Notes: generated by a model from the letters alone, not told the origin. Positions 9,329 through 20,407 are shown, numbered from the stretch's first letter. The stretch is 64,000 nucleotides of DNA from Croceicoccus bisphenolivorans (GCF_001634625.1 NZ_LRSE01000011.1:1-64000), one strand, 5' to 3'. Numbers and translations are program-made.

Positions 9329-9505
9329 GGATCGAGACTAAACATCGCGCGCGATTCAGGGGCAAGTGCGCGGACTCGTCTTGTTCCGTGCTTTGACGCT
9401 TTATCCACATCAATGGACTGGAAATAGCCTGCTTTCGGGCGCTAGAAGCGCATCCGGCACGATTTTTCCGCCGCTTCGGGCCCCGGCAGGCGATATTACC
9501 GACAC

Positions 9506-10270
9506 GTGAGCTTCGACACACCCACTCTCGATCTCGCCGACAATGGCTTCGGCAAGCCGACCGGCCCGATCGTGCGGTTCGAGAACGTTGGCCTGCGCTA
9601 TGGCGCGGGGCGCGAGGTGCTGTCCGACATTACCTTCCGGCTGCATCCGGGCCGGTTCTACTTCCTCACCGGCCCGTCCGGCGCGGGCAAGACGACGCTG
9701 CTGAAGCTGCTCTACCTCGCGCAGCGCCCTTCGCGTGGGGAAATCGCCATGTTCGGCGAAGACGCGGTAAACCTGTCGCGCACGCGCCGCCCCGAACTGC
9801 GCCGCCGCATCGGCGTGGTGTTCCAGGATTTCCGGCTCGTCCCGCATCTCACCGTCTTCGATAACGTCGCCCTGCCCCTGCGGCTTGCCGGCGTGGAGGA
9901 GGAGGAACTGGCCGGCCCCGTCACCGACATGATCGAATGGGTCGGCCTGACCCGCGCGCTCGGCCAGCGCCCGTCGACGCTTTCGGGCGGGGAGCAGCAG
10001 CGTGTCGCCATCGCACGCGCCGTCATCACGCGGCCCGAACTGCTGGTGGCGGACGAACCGACCGGCAATGTCGATCCGCAAATGGCGATCCGGTTGCTCT
10101 ACCTGTTTTCTTCCATGAACAAGCTGGGGACTACGGTCGTGCTCGCCACGCACGATACCTCTCTAATGCACCGGCAGCCCGATGCGGCGGTCATGCGGCT
10201 GGAACGCGGGCGGCTGGACGATCCGACCGGCATGATCCGCAATCCGCCCGACAGGGGCCGGACGCCGTGA
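9506..10270 (+). CDS. ftsE: Cell-division ABC ATPase FtsE
   Basis: Cytoplasmic ATPase partner of FtsX, which controls peptidoglycan hydrolases at the septum. Walker [10 protein letters not shown] (residues 56-64), Q-loop [10 protein letters not shown], signature LSGGEQQ (159-165), Walker [13 protein letters not shown] and the H-loop ATHD are intact. The start is GTG at 9506; no strong ribosome site is visible. The stop overlaps the ftsX start (GTGA), giving an ftsE-ftsX pair. It has about 25 extra N-terminal residues relative to E. coli FtsE. Confidence 0.95.
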   Translation: MSFDTPTLDLADNGFGKPTGPIVRFENVGLRYGAGREVLSDITFRLHPGRFYFLTGPSGAGKTTLLKLLYLAQRPSRGEIAMFGEDAVNLSRTRRPELRRRIGVVFQDFRLVPHLTVFDNVALPLRLAGVEEEELAGPVTDMIEWVGLTRALGQRPSTLSGGEQQRVAIARAVITRPELLVADEPTGNVDPQMAIRLLYLFSSMNKLGTTVVLATHDTSLMHRQPDAAVMRLERGRLDDPTGMIRNPPDRGRTP

Positions 10271-11235
10271 TCCTGACCCGCAAGGAACAGGCCTCGCTCT
10301 TCGCGCGTGAAGGCGTGGGCCGCATCCGCGCGATCTGGGAACCGCGCGGGGCCAGCGCGCCGCTGCTCAGCCAGAAGGCGGTGGCAGGGCCTGTGCCGTG
10401 GGTCATCGCGATCATGACCGCGCTTACCGTCATCGCGGCGGCAGGCGGGCTGGCGCTGGGCGGTATTGCCCGCACGGCAGAGGCCGATCTTGCCGGCGGC
10501 GTCACCGTGCAGATCGCCGGGCCGGCGGAGGCGGAGGCCGACAAGCAGGCAAAAGCCGCCATGGCCGCGCTGGGCAAACTAGACGGCGTGTCGGCGGTGC
10601 GGCGGTTGAGCGCGAACGAGCGCGAGGACCTGCTTCGCCCGTGGATTGGCGAACAGGCATTGGGTACGGGAGAGGGGGAGGAAGACCTGCTGGTCCTGCC
10701 AGAACTGATCGAACTTCGCCTGAACGGCGCGACCGGCAAGGCCGAACTGGACCGTGTGCGGGAGGCTCTGGCCAAGGCTGCGCCGGATGCTAGCGTCAGT
10801 GCGGACATGGAATGGCTGCGCCCCTTGAAAGAGGCGATCTCGGCGCTGCAATGGCTGGCGGTCGCGCTGGTCGGCCTGCTGGTGACGGCAACGGCGGCGG
10901 CGGTGCTGCTGGCCAGCCGCAGCGCGCTTTCGGCCAATCGCGACACGATCGAAATCATGCACCTGCTGGGCGCGCACGACATGCAGGTGGCGCGCCTGTT
11001 CCAGAAGGCCGCGGCAATGAGCGCGGCAGCCGGCGGCGCGGCGGGATTTGCCGTGGCAGAGGCGACGGTGTTCCTGCTGGCGGGCAAGTTTGCCGCACTC
11101 GGCCCCGGCAGCACGGCGGCGGGCCTGCGCTGGTTCGACTGGGTCGCGCTTGTCCTGATCCCGATCGCGGGCGTGGTGCTGGCCGCCTTTACCGCGCGCA
11201 TCACGGTGCTGGCAACGCTGCGCCGGATGCCCTGA
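10267..11235 (+). CDS. ftsX: Cell-division permease FtsX
   Basis: 322-residue inner-membrane partner of FtsE. Four transmembrane segments are visible: WVIAIMTALTVIAAAGGLAL (about 45-65), LQWLAVALVGLLVTATAAAV (about 200-220), a third around AAAMSAAAGGAAGFAVAEAT, and a C-terminal WVALVLIPIAGVVLAAFTA. The extracytoplasmic loop lies between the first two, as in the family. The GTG start at 10267 overlaps the ftsE stop. A longer frame beginning at 9937 overlaps ftsE and is rejected. An operon with the downstream ydcF- and plsC-like genes is likely. Confidence 0.93.
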   Translation: MILTRKEQASLFAREGVGRIRAIWEPRGASAPLLSQKAVAGPVPWVIAIMTALTVIAAAGGLALGGIARTAEADLAGGVTVQIAGPAEAEADKQAKAAMAALGKLDGVSAVRRLSANEREDLLRPWIGEQALGTGEGEEDLLVLPELIELRLNGATGKAELDRVREALAKAAPDASVSADMEWLRPLKEAISALQWLAVALVGLLVTATAAAVLLASRSALSANRDTIEIMHLLGAHDMQVARLFQKAAAMSAAAGGAAGFAVAEATVFLLAGKFAALGPGSTAAGLRWFDWVALVLIPIAGVVLAAFTARITVLATLRRMP

Positions 11236-11312
11236 ACCTGCGCGCCATTGATGTTATTCCGATGACTTCCTCCATTGCGGCAGCGACGCGCGCGCCCTAG
11301 ATCGAAGCTGCA

Positions 11313-11843
11313 ATGTTTCGCCGGATCTTCGCTTTCCTGCTGCTCTTCTGGGCCATCGGCTTCGCGGTATTCGCGATGTTCCTGCCGCAACCGGCGGGCG
11401 ACACGCGCACCGACGCGGTCGTCGTGCTTACAGGTGCGGGCGGACGGATCGAACGCGGCGTCACCGCCTTGCAGGAGGGCTGGTCGGACAGGATGCTCGT
11501 TTCCGGCGTGGACCGGGAGGTAAAGCCGGAGGAACTGGCCGCGGAATACGATATTCCGGCAGACCTCATGGAATGCTGCATCACGCTTGGCTACGACGCG
11601 GTCGACACCCGTTCGAACGCGGCGGAGACGGCAACGTGGGCCCGGGCGAACAAGCTGAAATCGCTGCGCCTTGTCACCAGCGACTGGCACATGCGCCGCG
11701 CGGCCCACGACCTTGGCGTCGCGATGGATGGTGATGTGAAGATCGTCCGCGATTCGGTGGCGAGCGAGCCGCGTTTCTCGATGCTGTTCCTTGAATATCA
11801 CAAGTTCATCATCGGAACGGTAGCACGGTGGCTGGACCTGTGA
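11313..11843 (+). CDS. YdcF/DUF218 family membrane-anchored protein
   Basis: A 176-residue protein with an N-terminal transmembrane helix (RIFAFLLLFWAIGFAVFAMF) and a DUF218 domain: TDAVVVLTGAGGRIERGV, MLVSGVD, DTRSNAAETATWA and LVTSDWHMRRA. DUF218 proteins are linked to envelope polysaccharide or peptidoglycan metabolism, but the reaction is not settled. It lies 77 bases after ftsX and 13 bases before plsC on the same strand, consistent with one envelope-related transcript. Confidence 0.85.
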   Translation: MFRRIFAFLLLFWAIGFAVFAMFLPQPAGDTRTDAVVVLTGAGGRIERGVTALQEGWSDRMLVSGVDREVKPEELAAEYDIPADLMECCITLGYDAVDTRSNAAETATWARANKLKSLRLVTSDWHMRRAAHDLGVAMDGDVKIVRDSVASEPRFSMLFLEYHKFIIGTVARWLDL

Positions 11844-11856
11844 GGGAGCGGAGCGC

Positions 11857-12570
11857 GTGATCGGGTGGCTGCGCACGATCGTCTTCATGGCGCTGTTCTA
11901 TGGCGGGTCATTCCTGCTGCTGGCTTTTGCCGCCGCGGCCATCGCCCTGCCCCGCCCGCTGATCTTCGCCGTCGCACGAGGCTGGTCGCGCTGGCACCGC
12001 ATCTGCTGTCGCTACATCCTGGACTTTCGCGTCGCGGTCGAGGGTGAGCACCACCCCACGCAAGCGCTCTACGCCATCAAGCACGAAAGCTTTTTCGAAG
12101 CGATCGACGCGCCCACGTTCCTTGGCGGCAACGTCATTCCCTTTGCCAAGATCGAGCTGATGCGCCTGCCGCTGTGGGGCAAGGCGGCCTATCGCTACGG
12201 CATCGTGGGGGTGGAGCGGGAATCGGGCGCCCGCGCGATCCGCCACATCACCAAATCGGCGCGAGAAGCTAAACCAGAGGGGCGCGACTTCGTCATCTTT
12301 CCCGAAGGAACCCGCGTGCCGCACGATCGCACGCACAAGCTGGAGGCGGGGCTTTACGCGATCTACAAGATCCTCGGCCTGCCGCTGGTGCCGGTGGCGG
12401 TGGACAGCGGCCTGCTATACCAGCCGCGCCCGATGCGCAGCGGCACGGTGACTTACCGCATCGGAGAGGCTCTGCCCCCCGGCCTTTCGCGCGAAGAGAT
12501 GGAGGCCCGCGTCTTTGCCGCCATCAACGCGCTGAACAAGCCCGGCGCGCCGATGGTGGAAAAGGACTGA
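11857..12570 (+). CDS. 1-acyl-sn-glycerol-3-phosphate acyltransferase (PlsC family)
   Basis: A 237-residue membrane enzyme that would transfer an acyl chain to lysophosphatidic acid in phospholipid synthesis. An N-terminal hydrophobic helix (VFMALFYGGSFLLLAFAAAA) precedes the acyltransferase core. Motif I appears as KHESFFEAID, a variant of HX4D with Glu, common in alphaproteobacterial members; motif III is FPEGTRVP and motif IV is LPLVPVAVDSG. The start is GTG at 11857 behind GGAG. It ends a probable ftsE-ftsX-ydcF-plsC transcript and is convergent with tyrA. Confidence 0.9.
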   Translation: MIGWLRTIVFMALFYGGSFLLLAFAAAAIALPRPLIFAVARGWSRWHRICCRYILDFRVAVEGEHHPTQALYAIKHESFFEAIDAPTFLGGNVIPFAKIELMRLPLWGKAAYRYGIVGVERESGARAIRHITKSAREAKPEGRDFVIFPEGTRVPHDRTHKLEAGLYAIYKILGLPLVPVAVDSGLLYQPRPMRSGTVTYRIGEALPPGLSREEMEARVFAAINALNKPGAPMVEKD

Positions 12571-12574
12571 ACCC

Positions 12575-13516
12575 TCAGTCTTCGGGCGCTGCGTCGCCCA
12601 AGTGATCGCTGCGCCCGAAGTCGGGACGGGCATCGTCCTGCCCTTCCTCGATGATCGAGCGGCGGATTTCACGTGTCTTGGCGAAGTGGTCGAACAAGGC
12701 GTCGCCCTTCCCCCACCGGATCGCGCGTTGCAGCGCGGTGAGGTCTTCGGAAAAGCGCTGCAGGATTTCCAGCACCGCGTCCTTGTTCGACAGGAACACG
12801 TCGCGCCACATCGTCGGATCGCTGGCCGCAATGCGCGTGAAGTCGCGGAAGCCGCCAGCCGAATACTTGATGACTTCGCTGCGGGTCACATCCTCAAGGT
12901 CGGACGCGGTTCCCACGATCGTATAGGCGATAAGGTGCGGTACGTGGCTGGTGACGGCAAGCACGAGATCGTGGTGATCGGGAGCCATCGTTTCGACGGT
13001 TGCGCCAAGTTCGCGCCAGAACGTGATGACCCGCTCGGTCGAGGCCACGTCGGATTGTTCGCAGGGGGTAATGATGCACCAGCGGTTCCGGAACAGCGTG
13101 GCGAAGCCTGCCTCCGGCCCTGAATGCTCGGTGCCAGCGACCGGGTGGGCAGGAACGACCGTCTGGCCCGGAAGCGCGGTCGCAATCGCTTCGGCGACGG
13201 AGACTTTGCACGAGCCGACGTCGCTGACGACGCATTCCGGCTTCAGCTTGCCGGCCATCATCGCGGCGGCACTGCCCATGGCCCGCACCGGTACGCACAG
13301 GACGACAAGGTCAGCATTCGCCACGGCATCGTCGATGCTGTCGGGAACGGCATGGGCAAGGCCGCGCTTCGCCGCAACCTCGCGCACGCCGGCATCGGCA
13401 TCCCAGCCGGTGACGCGCACGTCCGGCATCGCCTCGCGCACGGCAAGGCCGACCGAACCGCCGATCAGGCCAAGGCCGATGACCGCGACATTGGCAAACG
13501 GTGCAGCCGCGCTCAC
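12575..13516 (-). CDS. tyrA: Prephenate/arogenate dehydrogenase
   Basis: 313-residue NAD(P)-dependent enzyme of tyrosine synthesis. The Rossmann motif GLGLIGGS is at residues 14-21 and [20 protein letters not shown] and [17 protein letters not shown] are the TyrA family blocks. There is no fused chorismate mutase or ACT domain. Its ATG overlaps the hisC stop (ATGA), so it is translationally coupled to the aminotransferase; both steps act on tyrosine/phenylalanine precursors. Whether prephenate or arogenate is preferred cannot be told from the sequence. Confidence 0.92.
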   Translation of the reverse strand: MSAAAPFANVAVIGLGLIGGSVGLAVREAMPDVRVTGWDADAGVREVAAKRGLAHAVPDSIDDAVANADLVVLCVPVRAMGSAAAMMAGKLKPECVVSDVGSCKVSVAEAIATALPGQTVVPAHPVAGTEHSGPEAGFATLFRNRWCIITPCEQSDVASTERVITFWRELGATVETMAPDHHDLVLAVTSHVPHLIAYTIVGTASDLEDVTRSEVIKYSAGGFRDFTRIAASDPTMWRDVFLSNKDAVLEILQRFSEDLTALQRAIRWGKGDALFDHFAKTREIRRSIIEEGQDDARPDFGRSDHLGDAAPED

Positions 13517-14634
13517 GATGCCTGCTCCGCCTCGCGCTGGATCACGGCGGTCACCGCATCCATCTGCGCCGCCGTGCCGATCGTGATGCGCAGCGCATCG
13601 GGCAGCCCCTGCCCCGGCAGATGCCGCACCGCGTAGCCAGCAGCGCCGATCGCATCGAGAGCGGTCTTGGCCGACAGCGCGCCTTCGAACAGCACCAGCA
13701 CGAAATTCGCCTTGCTGGGCACCGTGCGAATGCCGTGATTGCCAAGGGCCGCCATCGCTTTTTCGAAACGGGCGCGTTCGGCGGCGTTGTGTTCGCGGCT
13801 GGCGCGCACGAAATCCTGGTCGCGCACGGCGGCAAGCGCTGCCGCCTGCCCCGTCAGGCCCACGTTGAAGGGCCCGCGAATACGGTTCAACACATCGATC
13901 ACGTCCGGCCCGCCAGTGCCCCAGCCGATCCGGTCGCCGGCAAGGCCATAGATCTTGGAAAAGGTGCGCGTGACGAGCACGTTGTCATGCGCGGCGGCCA
14001 GCGCCAGCCCGCCATCATCCTCGGCCTCGCCCAGATACTCACCATAGGCCTGGTCGATCACCAGCAGCACGTGCGGCGGCAGCCCCGCATGGAGCCGCGC
14101 GAGTTCGGCAGGCGCGAGGTACGTGCCGGTGGGGTTGTTCGGATTGGCGACGAAGACCACCCGCGTCCGCTCTGTCACGCAGGCCAGAACCGCATCGACA
14201 TCGGTGCCGTAGTCCCTGTCGGGCGCGACGACCGGATCGGCCCCGCAGCGGCGGGCCGCGATGTCATAGACGGCAAAGCCGTAACGGACGTAGATTACCT
14301 CGTCCCCCGGGCCGGCATAGCCCTGCGCGGCGATGTGCAGCAGTTCGTCGCTGCCGGTGCCGCACACGATCCGCGCCGGATCGATGCCGTGCAGTTCGCC
14401 CAGCGCGGCGCGCAGTTCCTTGCTGTCCGGATCGGGATATGTGGCCGGGCGGTTCGCCGCATCCCGTGCGGCAAGCGCCATGGGCGAGGTGCCCAACGGG
14501 TTCTCGTTCGCCGAAAGCTTGACCAGCGGCCGCCCGTCGGCAGTGGCCGATTTGCCCGGCACATAGGCGTGGATGCCCTCGATCCACGGCTTCGGTGCAG
14601 GCTTCTGGGTGGGTGTCTTGCCGTTTCCGCTCAT
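13513..14634 (-). CDS. hisC: Histidinol-phosphate/aromatic aminotransferase
   Basis: 373-residue PLP-dependent class I/II aminotransferase. [13 protein letters not shown], the PLP-binding NPNNPTG motif, DQAYGEYL and the Schiff-base lysine in [16 protein letters not shown] are present. The start at 14634 ([10 protein letters not shown]) matches family length; the longer frame to 14769 would run into the metX promoter. Coupling to tyrA suggests that it also serves as the prephenate/aromatic transaminase, as is common for HisC2 in alphaproteobacteria. Confidence 0.9.
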   Translation of the reverse strand: MSGNGKTPTQKPAPKPWIEGIHAYVPGKSATADGRPLVKLSANENPLGTSPMALAARDAANRPATYPDPDSKELRAALGELHGIDPARIVCGTGSDELLHIAAQGYAGPGDEVIYVRYGFAVYDIAARRCGADPVVAPDRDYGTDVDAVLACVTERTRVVFVANPNNPTGTYLAPAELARLHAGLPPHVLLVIDQAYGEYLGEAEDDGGLALAAAHDNVLVTRTFSKIYGLAGDRIGWGTGGPDVIDVLNRIRGPFNVGLTGQAAALAAVRDQDFVRASREHNAAERARFEKAMAALGNHGIRTVPSKANFVLVLFEGALSAKTALDAIGAAGYAVRHLPGQGLPDALRITIGTAAQMDAVTAVIQREAEQAS

Positions 14635-14759
14635 GTCCGGCGCTCTACCGGCCATACGGGCAAATTCAAACACAACTTTCGCACCTGCAGGTGTGGATTC
14701 GCGCGGCAAGGCGAGCAATCGTTGACAGCAGCCTCGCCAAACCCCAATTCCGGCGCCCC

Positions 14760-15887
14760 ATGGCAACACATGCCGAACCTTCGACTTCAGGCCACGTGCT
14801 GGACCTGCCGCAACCGCTGCCGCTGGACAGCGGGCGCAGCCTTGCGGGCGTGCGCGTCGCTTACGAGACTTACGGCACGCTCAATGCCGACAAGTCGAAC
14901 GCGATCCTGATCTGCCATGCGCTGACCGGCGACCAGCATGTCGCTTCGCCGCACCCGATCACCGGCAAGCCCGGTTGGTGGATACGCATGGTCGGGCCGG
15001 GACTGCCGATCGACACCGACCGCTATTTCATCATCTGCGCCAATGTCATCGGATCGTGCATGGGCTCTTCCGGTCCGGCCAGCATGGCGGACGATGGCCG
15101 GCCATACGGCATGCGCTTTCCGGTCATCACCATCCGCGACATGGTCCGCGCGCAGATCGCGCTGGTCGATGCGCTGGGGATCGACAAACTTCACGCGGTC
15201 GTCGGCGGATCGATGGGCGGGATGCAGGTGCTAAGCCTTGCCGCCAATTTCGGCGACCGGCTGAACGCCGCGCTAGTCATCGCCAGCACGTCGCGCCATT
15301 CGGCCCAGAACATCGCGTTTCACGAAGTCGGGCGTCAGGCGATCATGGCCGATCCGGCGTGGGCAAACGGCGAATATTACGCCGACGGTGTAGACGATCC
15401 GCGCAAGGTCGGGCCGGAGGCGGGTCTTGCCGTCGCCCGCATGGCCGCGCACATCACCTACCTGTCGGAACAGGGCCTGACGGAAAAGTTCGGACGGCGG
15501 TTGCAGGACCGCGATGCCAAGACCTTCGGCTTCGATGCCGATTTCCAGGTCGAATCGTACCTGCGCTACCAGGGCCTGTCCTTTACCGACCGGTTCGACG
15601 CGAACTCGTACCTCTACATAACCCGCGCGATGGACTATTTCGACCTTGCCGAGGAACACGGCGGCAAGCTGGCCGATGCCTTTGCCGGCACGAAGGCGCG
15701 CTTCTGCCTTGTCAGCTTCGATACCGACTGGCTCTATCCCACCAGCGAATCGCGCACGATCGCGCATGCGCTGAACGCGGCCGGTTTGCCCGTCAGCTTC
15801 GTCGAACTGTCCGCGCCGTACGGGCATGACAGCTTCCTGCTGGACGTGCCGGAACTGGATCGGGTCGTCGAAGGCTTCCTGCGATGA
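14760..15887 (+). CDS. metX: Homoserine O-acetyltransferase MetX
   Basis: 375-residue alpha/beta-hydrolase enzyme activating homoserine with an acyl-CoA in methionine synthesis. The nucleophile elbow GGSMGGMQ places Ser at residue 151; Asp in FDTDWLYP (about 323) and His in GYGHDSFL-type PYGHDSFL (about 356) complete the triad. The start at 14760 is the first Met of the family block; an upstream extension to 14595 overlaps hisC. Its stop overlaps the metW start. Several MetX proteins actually use succinyl-CoA, so the acyl donor is not certain. I see no SAM riboswitch in the 125-base upstream gap. Confidence 0.92.
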   Translation: MATHAEPSTSGHVLDLPQPLPLDSGRSLAGVRVAYETYGTLNADKSNAILICHALTGDQHVASPHPITGKPGWWIRMVGPGLPIDTDRYFIICANVIGSCMGSSGPASMADDGRPYGMRFPVITIRDMVRAQIALVDALGIDKLHAVVGGSMGGMQVLSLAANFGDRLNAALVIASTSRHSAQNIAFHEVGRQAIMADPAWANGEYYADGVDDPRKVGPEAGLAVARMAAHITYLSEQGLTEKFGRRLQDRDAKTFGFDADFQVESYLRYQGLSFTDRFDANSYLYITRAMDYFDLAEEHGGKLADAFAGTKARFCLVSFDTDWLYPTSESRTIAHALNAAGLPVSFVELSAPYGHDSFLLDVPELDRVVEGFLR

Positions 15888-16489
15888 ACGCGGCCCATCC
15901 CGGCGCGCTGCGCCCCGATCTTGCCGTCATCGCCGATCATATCGAGCCGGGCGCCCGCGTGCTCGACATCGGTTGCGGCGACGGTGAGCTGCTGGCGGCG
16001 CTGACGGCGAAGGGTTGCGATGCACGCGGGCTGGAGATCGATCCGGCCAACGTCGCCGCCTGCGTCGGGCGGGGGCTTTCGGTCATGCAGGGCGATGCCG
16101 ATACCGACCTTGCCTATTATCCCGACGGCAGCGTCGATTACGCGATCCTGTCGCAGACGCTGCAAACGACGCGGCGGCCCGACCTGGTGATCGAGAACCT
16201 GTTGCGCATAGCCCCGCGCGGCTTCGTCTCGTTCCCCAATTTCGCGCACTGGCGCGTGCGCACATCATTGCTGGTCGGCGGGCGCATGCCGGTGACGAAG
16301 CTGATTCCGGTGGCATGGTACGAAACGCCGAACATCCACCACCTCACCATTGCAGATTTCCGCGCCCTGATGGCCGAACGCGGCATTCGGGCAGAGCGGG
16401 CGTGGTTCTTCACCAACGGTCGCGCCTCGCGCCAGCGCCTTGCAAATTTCACGGCGGAGCACGCGGTTTTCCTCGTCTCCAGAACGTGA
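15884..16489 (+). CDS. metW: Methionine biosynthesis protein MetW
   Basis: 201-residue SAM-binding-fold protein ([15 protein letters not shown], residues 26-40) of the MetW family; [20 protein letters not shown] and [10 protein letters not shown] are characteristic. MetW pairs with MetX and activates homoserine acylation in several proteobacteria. It overlaps metX by four bases (ATGA), the usual metX-metW arrangement. Confidence 0.92.
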   Translation: MNAAHPGALRPDLAVIADHIEPGARVLDIGCGDGELLAALTAKGCDARGLEIDPANVAACVGRGLSVMQGDADTDLAYYPDGSVDYAILSQTLQTTRRPDLVIENLLRIAPRGFVSFPNFAHWRVRTSLLVGGRMPVTKLIPVAWYETPNIHHLTIADFRALMAERGIRAERAWFFTNGRASRQRLANFTAEHAVFLVSRT

Positions 16490-16562
16490 TGCGTCATACC
16501 CACAGGGTGTGGAAAAATTCGCCGCTTGATAGCTGACATGAGTGATAGCATTACGCTGCGCC

Positions 16563-18071
16563 ATGCCAGTTGCCGACACCATCCCACTTGCGCCCGTCAA
16601 TGACGACGAAGGCCAGAAGCTCCCCGCCAACGTCGAGGCGGAGGCCGCGTTTCTGGGTGCCGCGCTGATCGACAACCGGGTGATCGAGGAGATGAACATC
16701 CATCTCTCGCCCGACCACTTCTTCGAGCCGCTCCACGCGCGCATCTACGAAAAGCTCGTCACCCTCATCGACCGCAAGGCGGTGGTCACGCCCGTTACCT
16801 TGAAGCCCTATTTCGAATCGGACGAGGGCATGAAGGAGATGGGCGGCATCAACTACCTCGCCCGCCTGACTTCGGACGCGCAGGGCCTCATCGCGCCTTA
16901 CGAACTGGCCGAGCAGATCTACGACCTTGCCCTGCTGCGCCAGCTTGTCAGCGTCGGGCGCCAGCTCGTCACCGATGCGATGGACACGTCGGACGCGGTC
17001 GACCCGATGCAGCAGATCGAGCATGCGGAAAGCGCGCTTTACAAGGTGGCCGAAGGGTCCACCACCGGCAGCGAAACGCAAAGCTTTGCCACCGCGACCC
17101 GCACCTCGATCAAGCTGATCGAACAGGCGCTGAATTCGGGCGGCCATGTCGCGGGTGTCACCACCGGGCTTTCATCGGTCAACCAGAAGCTGGGCGGGCT
17201 GAAGAACTCCGACCTTCTGATTCTTGCCGGCCGTCCCGGCATGGGCAAAACCTCGCTCGCCACCAACTTCGCGTTCAACGCGGCAAACCGCCTGCGCCGC
17301 GATCTGGCCGACGGGATCAGCGAGGAGGAATCGGTCGGCGCGGCGACGGCGTTCTTCTCCCTGGAAATGAGCGCGGACCAGCTGGCCACGCGTATCCTTG
17401 CCGAACAGTCGGGCATTTCCTCTGAAAACTTGCGCACCGGCAAGATCAGCCGCGAGGATTTCCAGTCCCTCTCGCGCGCGTCGCAGGAACTGGCCGAACT
17501 TCCGCTCTATATCGACGATACGCCCGCGCTCACCATCGCTGCGCTGCGTGCGCGTGCCCGCAGGCTTAAACGCCGCCACAACATCGGCTTCATCGTGGTC
17601 GACTACCTGCAGCTGCTGCAAGGGTCGGGCCGCGCCAACGACAACCGCGTGAACGAGATTTCCGAAATCTCGCGCGGCTTGAAAACGTTGGCGAAGGAGC
17701 TGAACGTTCCGGTCATGGCGCTATCGCAGCTCAGCCGTGCGGTGGAGCAGCGCGAAGATAAAAAGCCGATGCTGTCCGACCTTCGCGAATCCGGCTCGAT
17801 CGAGCAGGACGCGGATATCGTGCTCTTCGTCTATCGCGAGGATTACTACGTCAACGCGGTGGAGCCGAAGTTTCCGGACGAGAACGACCCCGCCGACGTC
17901 CATGAAAAGTGGGAGGCATGGCGCGCGAAGATGGAGCAGGTGACCGGCATCGCCGAGCTGATCGTGGCGAAACAGCGCCACGGCTCCACCGGCCGCGTCC
18001 GCATGCGCTTCGAATCGCGCATCACCAAGTTCTCCGATCTCGCCGAAGACCAGTTCGGCGATTACGAGTGA
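16563..18071 (+). CDS. dnaB: Replicative DNA helicase DnaB
   Basis: 502-residue hexameric helicase that unwinds DNA at the replication fork. The N-terminal domain (about residues 20-120) contains [16 protein letters not shown]; the RecA-like core has Walker A GRPGMGKT (223-230), [14 protein letters not shown], the Walker B segment [10 protein letters not shown] and the arginine-finger region [14 protein letters not shown]. An internal ~15-residue insertion ([18 protein letters not shown]) follows Walker A, as in other sphingomonad DnaB proteins I recognise. ATG 16563 is preferred to the GTG at 16542. Confidence 0.95.
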   Translation: MPVADTIPLAPVNDDEGQKLPANVEAEAAFLGAALIDNRVIEEMNIHLSPDHFFEPLHARIYEKLVTLIDRKAVVTPVTLKPYFESDEGMKEMGGINYLARLTSDAQGLIAPYELAEQIYDLALLRQLVSVGRQLVTDAMDTSDAVDPMQQIEHAESALYKVAEGSTTGSETQSFATATRTSIKLIEQALNSGGHVAGVTTGLSSVNQKLGGLKNSDLLILAGRPGMGKTSLATNFAFNAANRLRRDLADGISEEESVGAATAFFSLEMSADQLATRILAEQSGISSENLRTGKISREDFQSLSRASQELAELPLYIDDTPALTIAALRARARRLKRRHNIGFIVVDYLQLLQGSGRANDNRVNEISEISRGLKTLAKELNVPVMALSQLSRAVEQREDKKPMLSDLRESGSIEQDADIVLFVYREDYYVNAVEPKFPDENDPADVHEKWEAWRAKMEQVTGIAELIVAKQRHGSTGRVRMRFESRITKFSDLAEDQFGDYE

Positions 18072-18081
18072 TCTCGGCCGC

Positions 18082-18684
18082 TTAAGGCCCGCAAGTCCAC
18101 GTACCGTTGAAGCTGCGTTCGGCGCCATCGGCGCGCATGGCGCGAAGCGCTGCCGGATAGGGCGGCGATTCGCCTGTGGCGCCGGGCATCGGCGCCTTGC
18201 CGCGCTTCACGTCTATGGTCAGGCCCTTTGCCGCAAACCGGCCGCCTTCGATGATGGCATCGAACCCGCCGGCCTGTGTCGCCATGATCCGCGTTGCGAT
18301 CCCCGCGAAATGGACCATGCCTTCCGCGCGGCTGTCGGGGGCATCGACGTTGCCCATCGCAAGCAATAGGGGCGAACTGTCGCCGGTGCGGGTGAAGCTG
18401 CAGCCAAGTTCGCCATCCAGCGTCACCGCATCGCGATCAGCGGCGGAAAGCGGATCGAGGCGCAGTTCCGAACCGTCGCCGCCGATGGTGCCGCTGTCGA
18501 TCGGCTCGCCATCGGGCACGCCCGTCACGGTAGCGTCCGGAGTGGCAGATAGCGTTGGTGACACGGATGCAGTCGGTTCCGCCGTCGCGGCCTCTTCCGG
18601 CAAGGGGGCTTCTGATTGACATGCAGCCGCAAGGCCGAGCGAGGCGATTGCGGATGCGGTGAGTAGCTGACCGATGATTTTCAT
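18082..18684 (-). CDS. Putative lipoprotein, 200 residues
   Basis: N-terminal signal MKIIGQLLTASAIASLGLAAAC with lipobox LAAAC, a Pro/Thr/Ser-rich linker with acidic residues (about 25-70), then a compact domain containing LDGELGCSFTRTGDSSPLLLAMG and ending SFNGTWTCGP. Probably anchored to a membrane from the periplasmic side. No family recognised. Convergent with dnaB; 35 bases downstream of the phospholipase-D gene on the same strand, so possibly co-transcribed. Confidence 0.7.
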   Translation of the reverse strand: MKIIGQLLTASAIASLGLAAACQSEAPLPEEAATAEPTASVSPTLSATPDATVTGVPDGEPIDSGTIGGDGSELRLDPLSAADRDAVTLDGELGCSFTRTGDSSPLLLAMGNVDAPDSRAEGMVHFAGIATRIMATQAGGFDAIIEGGRFAAKGLTIDVKRGKAPMPGATGESPPYPAALRAMRADGAERSFNGTWTCGP

Positions 18685-18719
18685 ACCCGATCAACGGGCT
18701 CAGGCGCGAACGGGTTCCG

Positions 18720-19907
18720 TCAAAGCCCCAGATTGAGCCTGCGACTGACCGTGTAGTCGAGCACCGCGACAAGGAACCACGACACCCGCCAGCGCAGCCG
18801 GTTCCACAATGTCGCGCGCTTGGCATGAAGCTGCGGCGTGATTTCCAGCGATGCCGGCAGGTGCTGGCCGATGAAGTCGCGCATCCTGTCTGCCAGTGCG
18901 GGATCGTCGATCACCAGCATCAGTTCGAGATTGATGTAGAGGCTGCGCATGTCGAAATTCGCGCTGCCCACGTAAGTCCGGTCGTCCAGCACGATCAGCT
19001 TGGTGTGCAGCTTGCAGGCCGCGAATTCCCAGATCCGCGCGCGGCGTTTCAGCAAATACCGATAAAGCGCCCGCGTCGCGCCGATGGTGGCGCCGTTGTC
19101 GCTCTTGCCCGCCATCAACAGCCGCGTCTGGCCATTCGCCGCGATCCGCGCGATGCGCCTCACCAGACGTTTGGGCGGAGAGAAATAGGCCATCATCATG
19201 TCGAGGCGCTGGCCGCGGATCAGGTCGTCGGAAACAACCCGCGCCCATGTGGACAGGCCCCGCGTCGGCCCGCCGACGACAAGGCGCACCGGCCCCTCGC
19301 CCGGATCCCATTCGCGCACGATGCGGCGGATCGCCCGCCACTGCGCCCGGGGGCTGGAAACCCACTCCTCCATCTTCGCGAACCAGCGGCCGAGCATCCC
19401 GACAACGCTGCCTTCGACGATAAGGCCAAGATCGTTCCAGCCGTTTTCGTGGGGCGGGGCGAAATAGCTGTCCTCGATGTTGAAGCCGCCGATCATCGCG
19501 CGCTGCCGGTCGACGATGACCATCTTCTGGTGGTTGCGGATCAGGTAACGCTGCGACCAACGCGCGGAAAAGCGCCAGTAGCGCCCACCCGCCGCCGCCA
19601 GCGGTTCGAAGAAGGCATCGCTGGCCGCCGCGCCGAAACCGTCGATCACCAGCTTGACCGCGACACCGCGCCGCGCCGCCGCCGCCATCGCGTCGCGCAC
19701 TTTGATCGCGGTCGCATCTTCGGCAAAAATGTAGAAGCAGACGTTCAGGCTCTCTGTCGCCGAATCGATCAGTTCGATCAGGGCATCCAGCCTGTCGCGT
19801 CCCGCCGGATAGAACCGCATGGTCTGTCCCTGCGCCTCCACCGTGAACGGGGGCGGGTCGCAGTAATCGGCTGCGGGCATTTCTGCGGGATCGAGGGTTT
19901 CGGCCAT
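18720..19907 (-). CDS. Phospholipase D/cardiolipin synthase-family enzyme
   Basis: 395-residue enzyme with two HKD motifs: H126, K128, D133 in [19 protein letters not shown] and H301, K303, D308 in [20 protein letters not shown]. This duplicated catalytic motif defines cardiolipin synthases and related phosphatidyl transferases. It lacks the N-terminal transmembrane pair of ClsA, so it is more like ClsB/ClsC-type enzymes; a C-terminal [11 protein letters not shown] segment may be membrane-associated. Start taken at MAETLD (19907); ATGs at 19916 and 19919 are alternatives. Divergent from rpoZ. Confidence 0.85.
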   Translation of the reverse strand: MAETLDPAEMPAADYCDPPPFTVEAQGQTMRFYPAGRDRLDALIELIDSATESLNVCFYIFAEDATAIKVRDAMAAAARRGVAVKLVIDGFGAAASDAFFEPLAAAGGRYWRFSARWSQRYLIRNHQKMVIVDRQRAMIGGFNIEDSYFAPPHENGWNDLGLIVEGSVVGMLGRWFAKMEEWVSSPRAQWRAIRRIVREWDPGEGPVRLVVGGPTRGLSTWARVVSDDLIRGQRLDMMMAYFSPPKRLVRRIARIAANGQTRLLMAGKSDNGATIGATRALYRYLLKRRARIWEFAACKLHTKLIVLDDRTYVGSANFDMRSLYINLELMLVIDDPALADRMRDFIGQHLPASLEITPQLHAKRATLWNRLRWRVSWFLVAVLDYTVSRRLNLGL

Positions 19908-19954
19908 GGCCTGCATCAAACCGCTGTGCCGCCATGCGCGTTCCCCCGCAATCC

Positions 19955-19981
19955 TTGACTCTGATCGGCTCCACGCTTAAT
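19955..19981 (+). promoter_or_regulatory. Candidate rpoZ promoter
   Basis: TTGACT at 19955-19960 and CTTAAT at 19976-19981, 15-base spacing, 43 bases before the rpoZ start. The -35 is good, the -10 and spacing are loose, so this is only a candidate. Confidence 0.35.
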
Positions 19982-20023
19982 TGCGGCCCTTTCCCGTATT
20001 CCAAGCTTTTTACGGAGTGCCCC

Positions 20024-20368
20024 ATGGCGCGCGTTACTGTCGAAGATTGCGTCGACAAGATCCCGAACCGGTTCGACCTCGTCCTGCTTGCCGCACAGCG
20101 TGCGCGCGAGATTTCCGCCGGTGCAGAACTGACCGTCGACCGCGACCGGGACAAGAATCCCGTCGTCGCCCTGCGCGAAATCGCGGACGAGACGGTTCAC
20201 CCGAAGGACCTCAAGGAAACCCTGGTTCAGGGCCTGCAGAAAGTCGCCGTGGACGACGATGACGAGATCGATGAAATCGGTTCGCTGTCGCGTTCGGCAG
20301 AGGCGCTCCGCCTCACCGCCGCCGCACCCACGCGCAACACCTCGCTGGGCGGCGATTACGAAGGCTGA
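20024..20368 (+). CDS. rpoZ: RNA polymerase omega subunit
   Basis: 114-residue subunit assisting RNA polymerase assembly. [20 protein letters not shown] and [19 protein letters not shown] are the conserved omega N-terminus; the C-terminal third is acidic and variable as usual. GGAG lies 8 bases before ATG 20024. It is followed 40 bases later by a strong terminator, so it is a single-gene transcript. Confidence 0.96.
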   Translation: MARVTVEDCVDKIPNRFDLVLLAAQRAREISAGAELTVDRDRDKNPVVALREIADETVHPKDLKETLVQGLQKVAVDDDDEIDEIGSLSRSAEALRLTAAAPTRNTSLGGDYEG

Positions 20369-20407
20369 TCCTGCGCAGCCGGACCGGTTCCGGCATCGCG
20401 AAATTCG

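Noticed and set aside
9937-10266. N-terminal extension of the FtsX frame
   Set aside because: Overlaps ftsE in another frame; FtsX starts at the GTG overlapping the ftsE stop and has normal length from there.
10191-11888. 565-codon reverse frame opposite ftsX and ydcF
   Set aside because: Shadow; Ser/Arg/Ala-rich with no recognisable domain.
14635-14759. SAM riboswitch before metX
   Set aside because: The short hisC/metX gap shows no SAM-II-like pseudoknot segments or other riboswitch landmarks I recognise.
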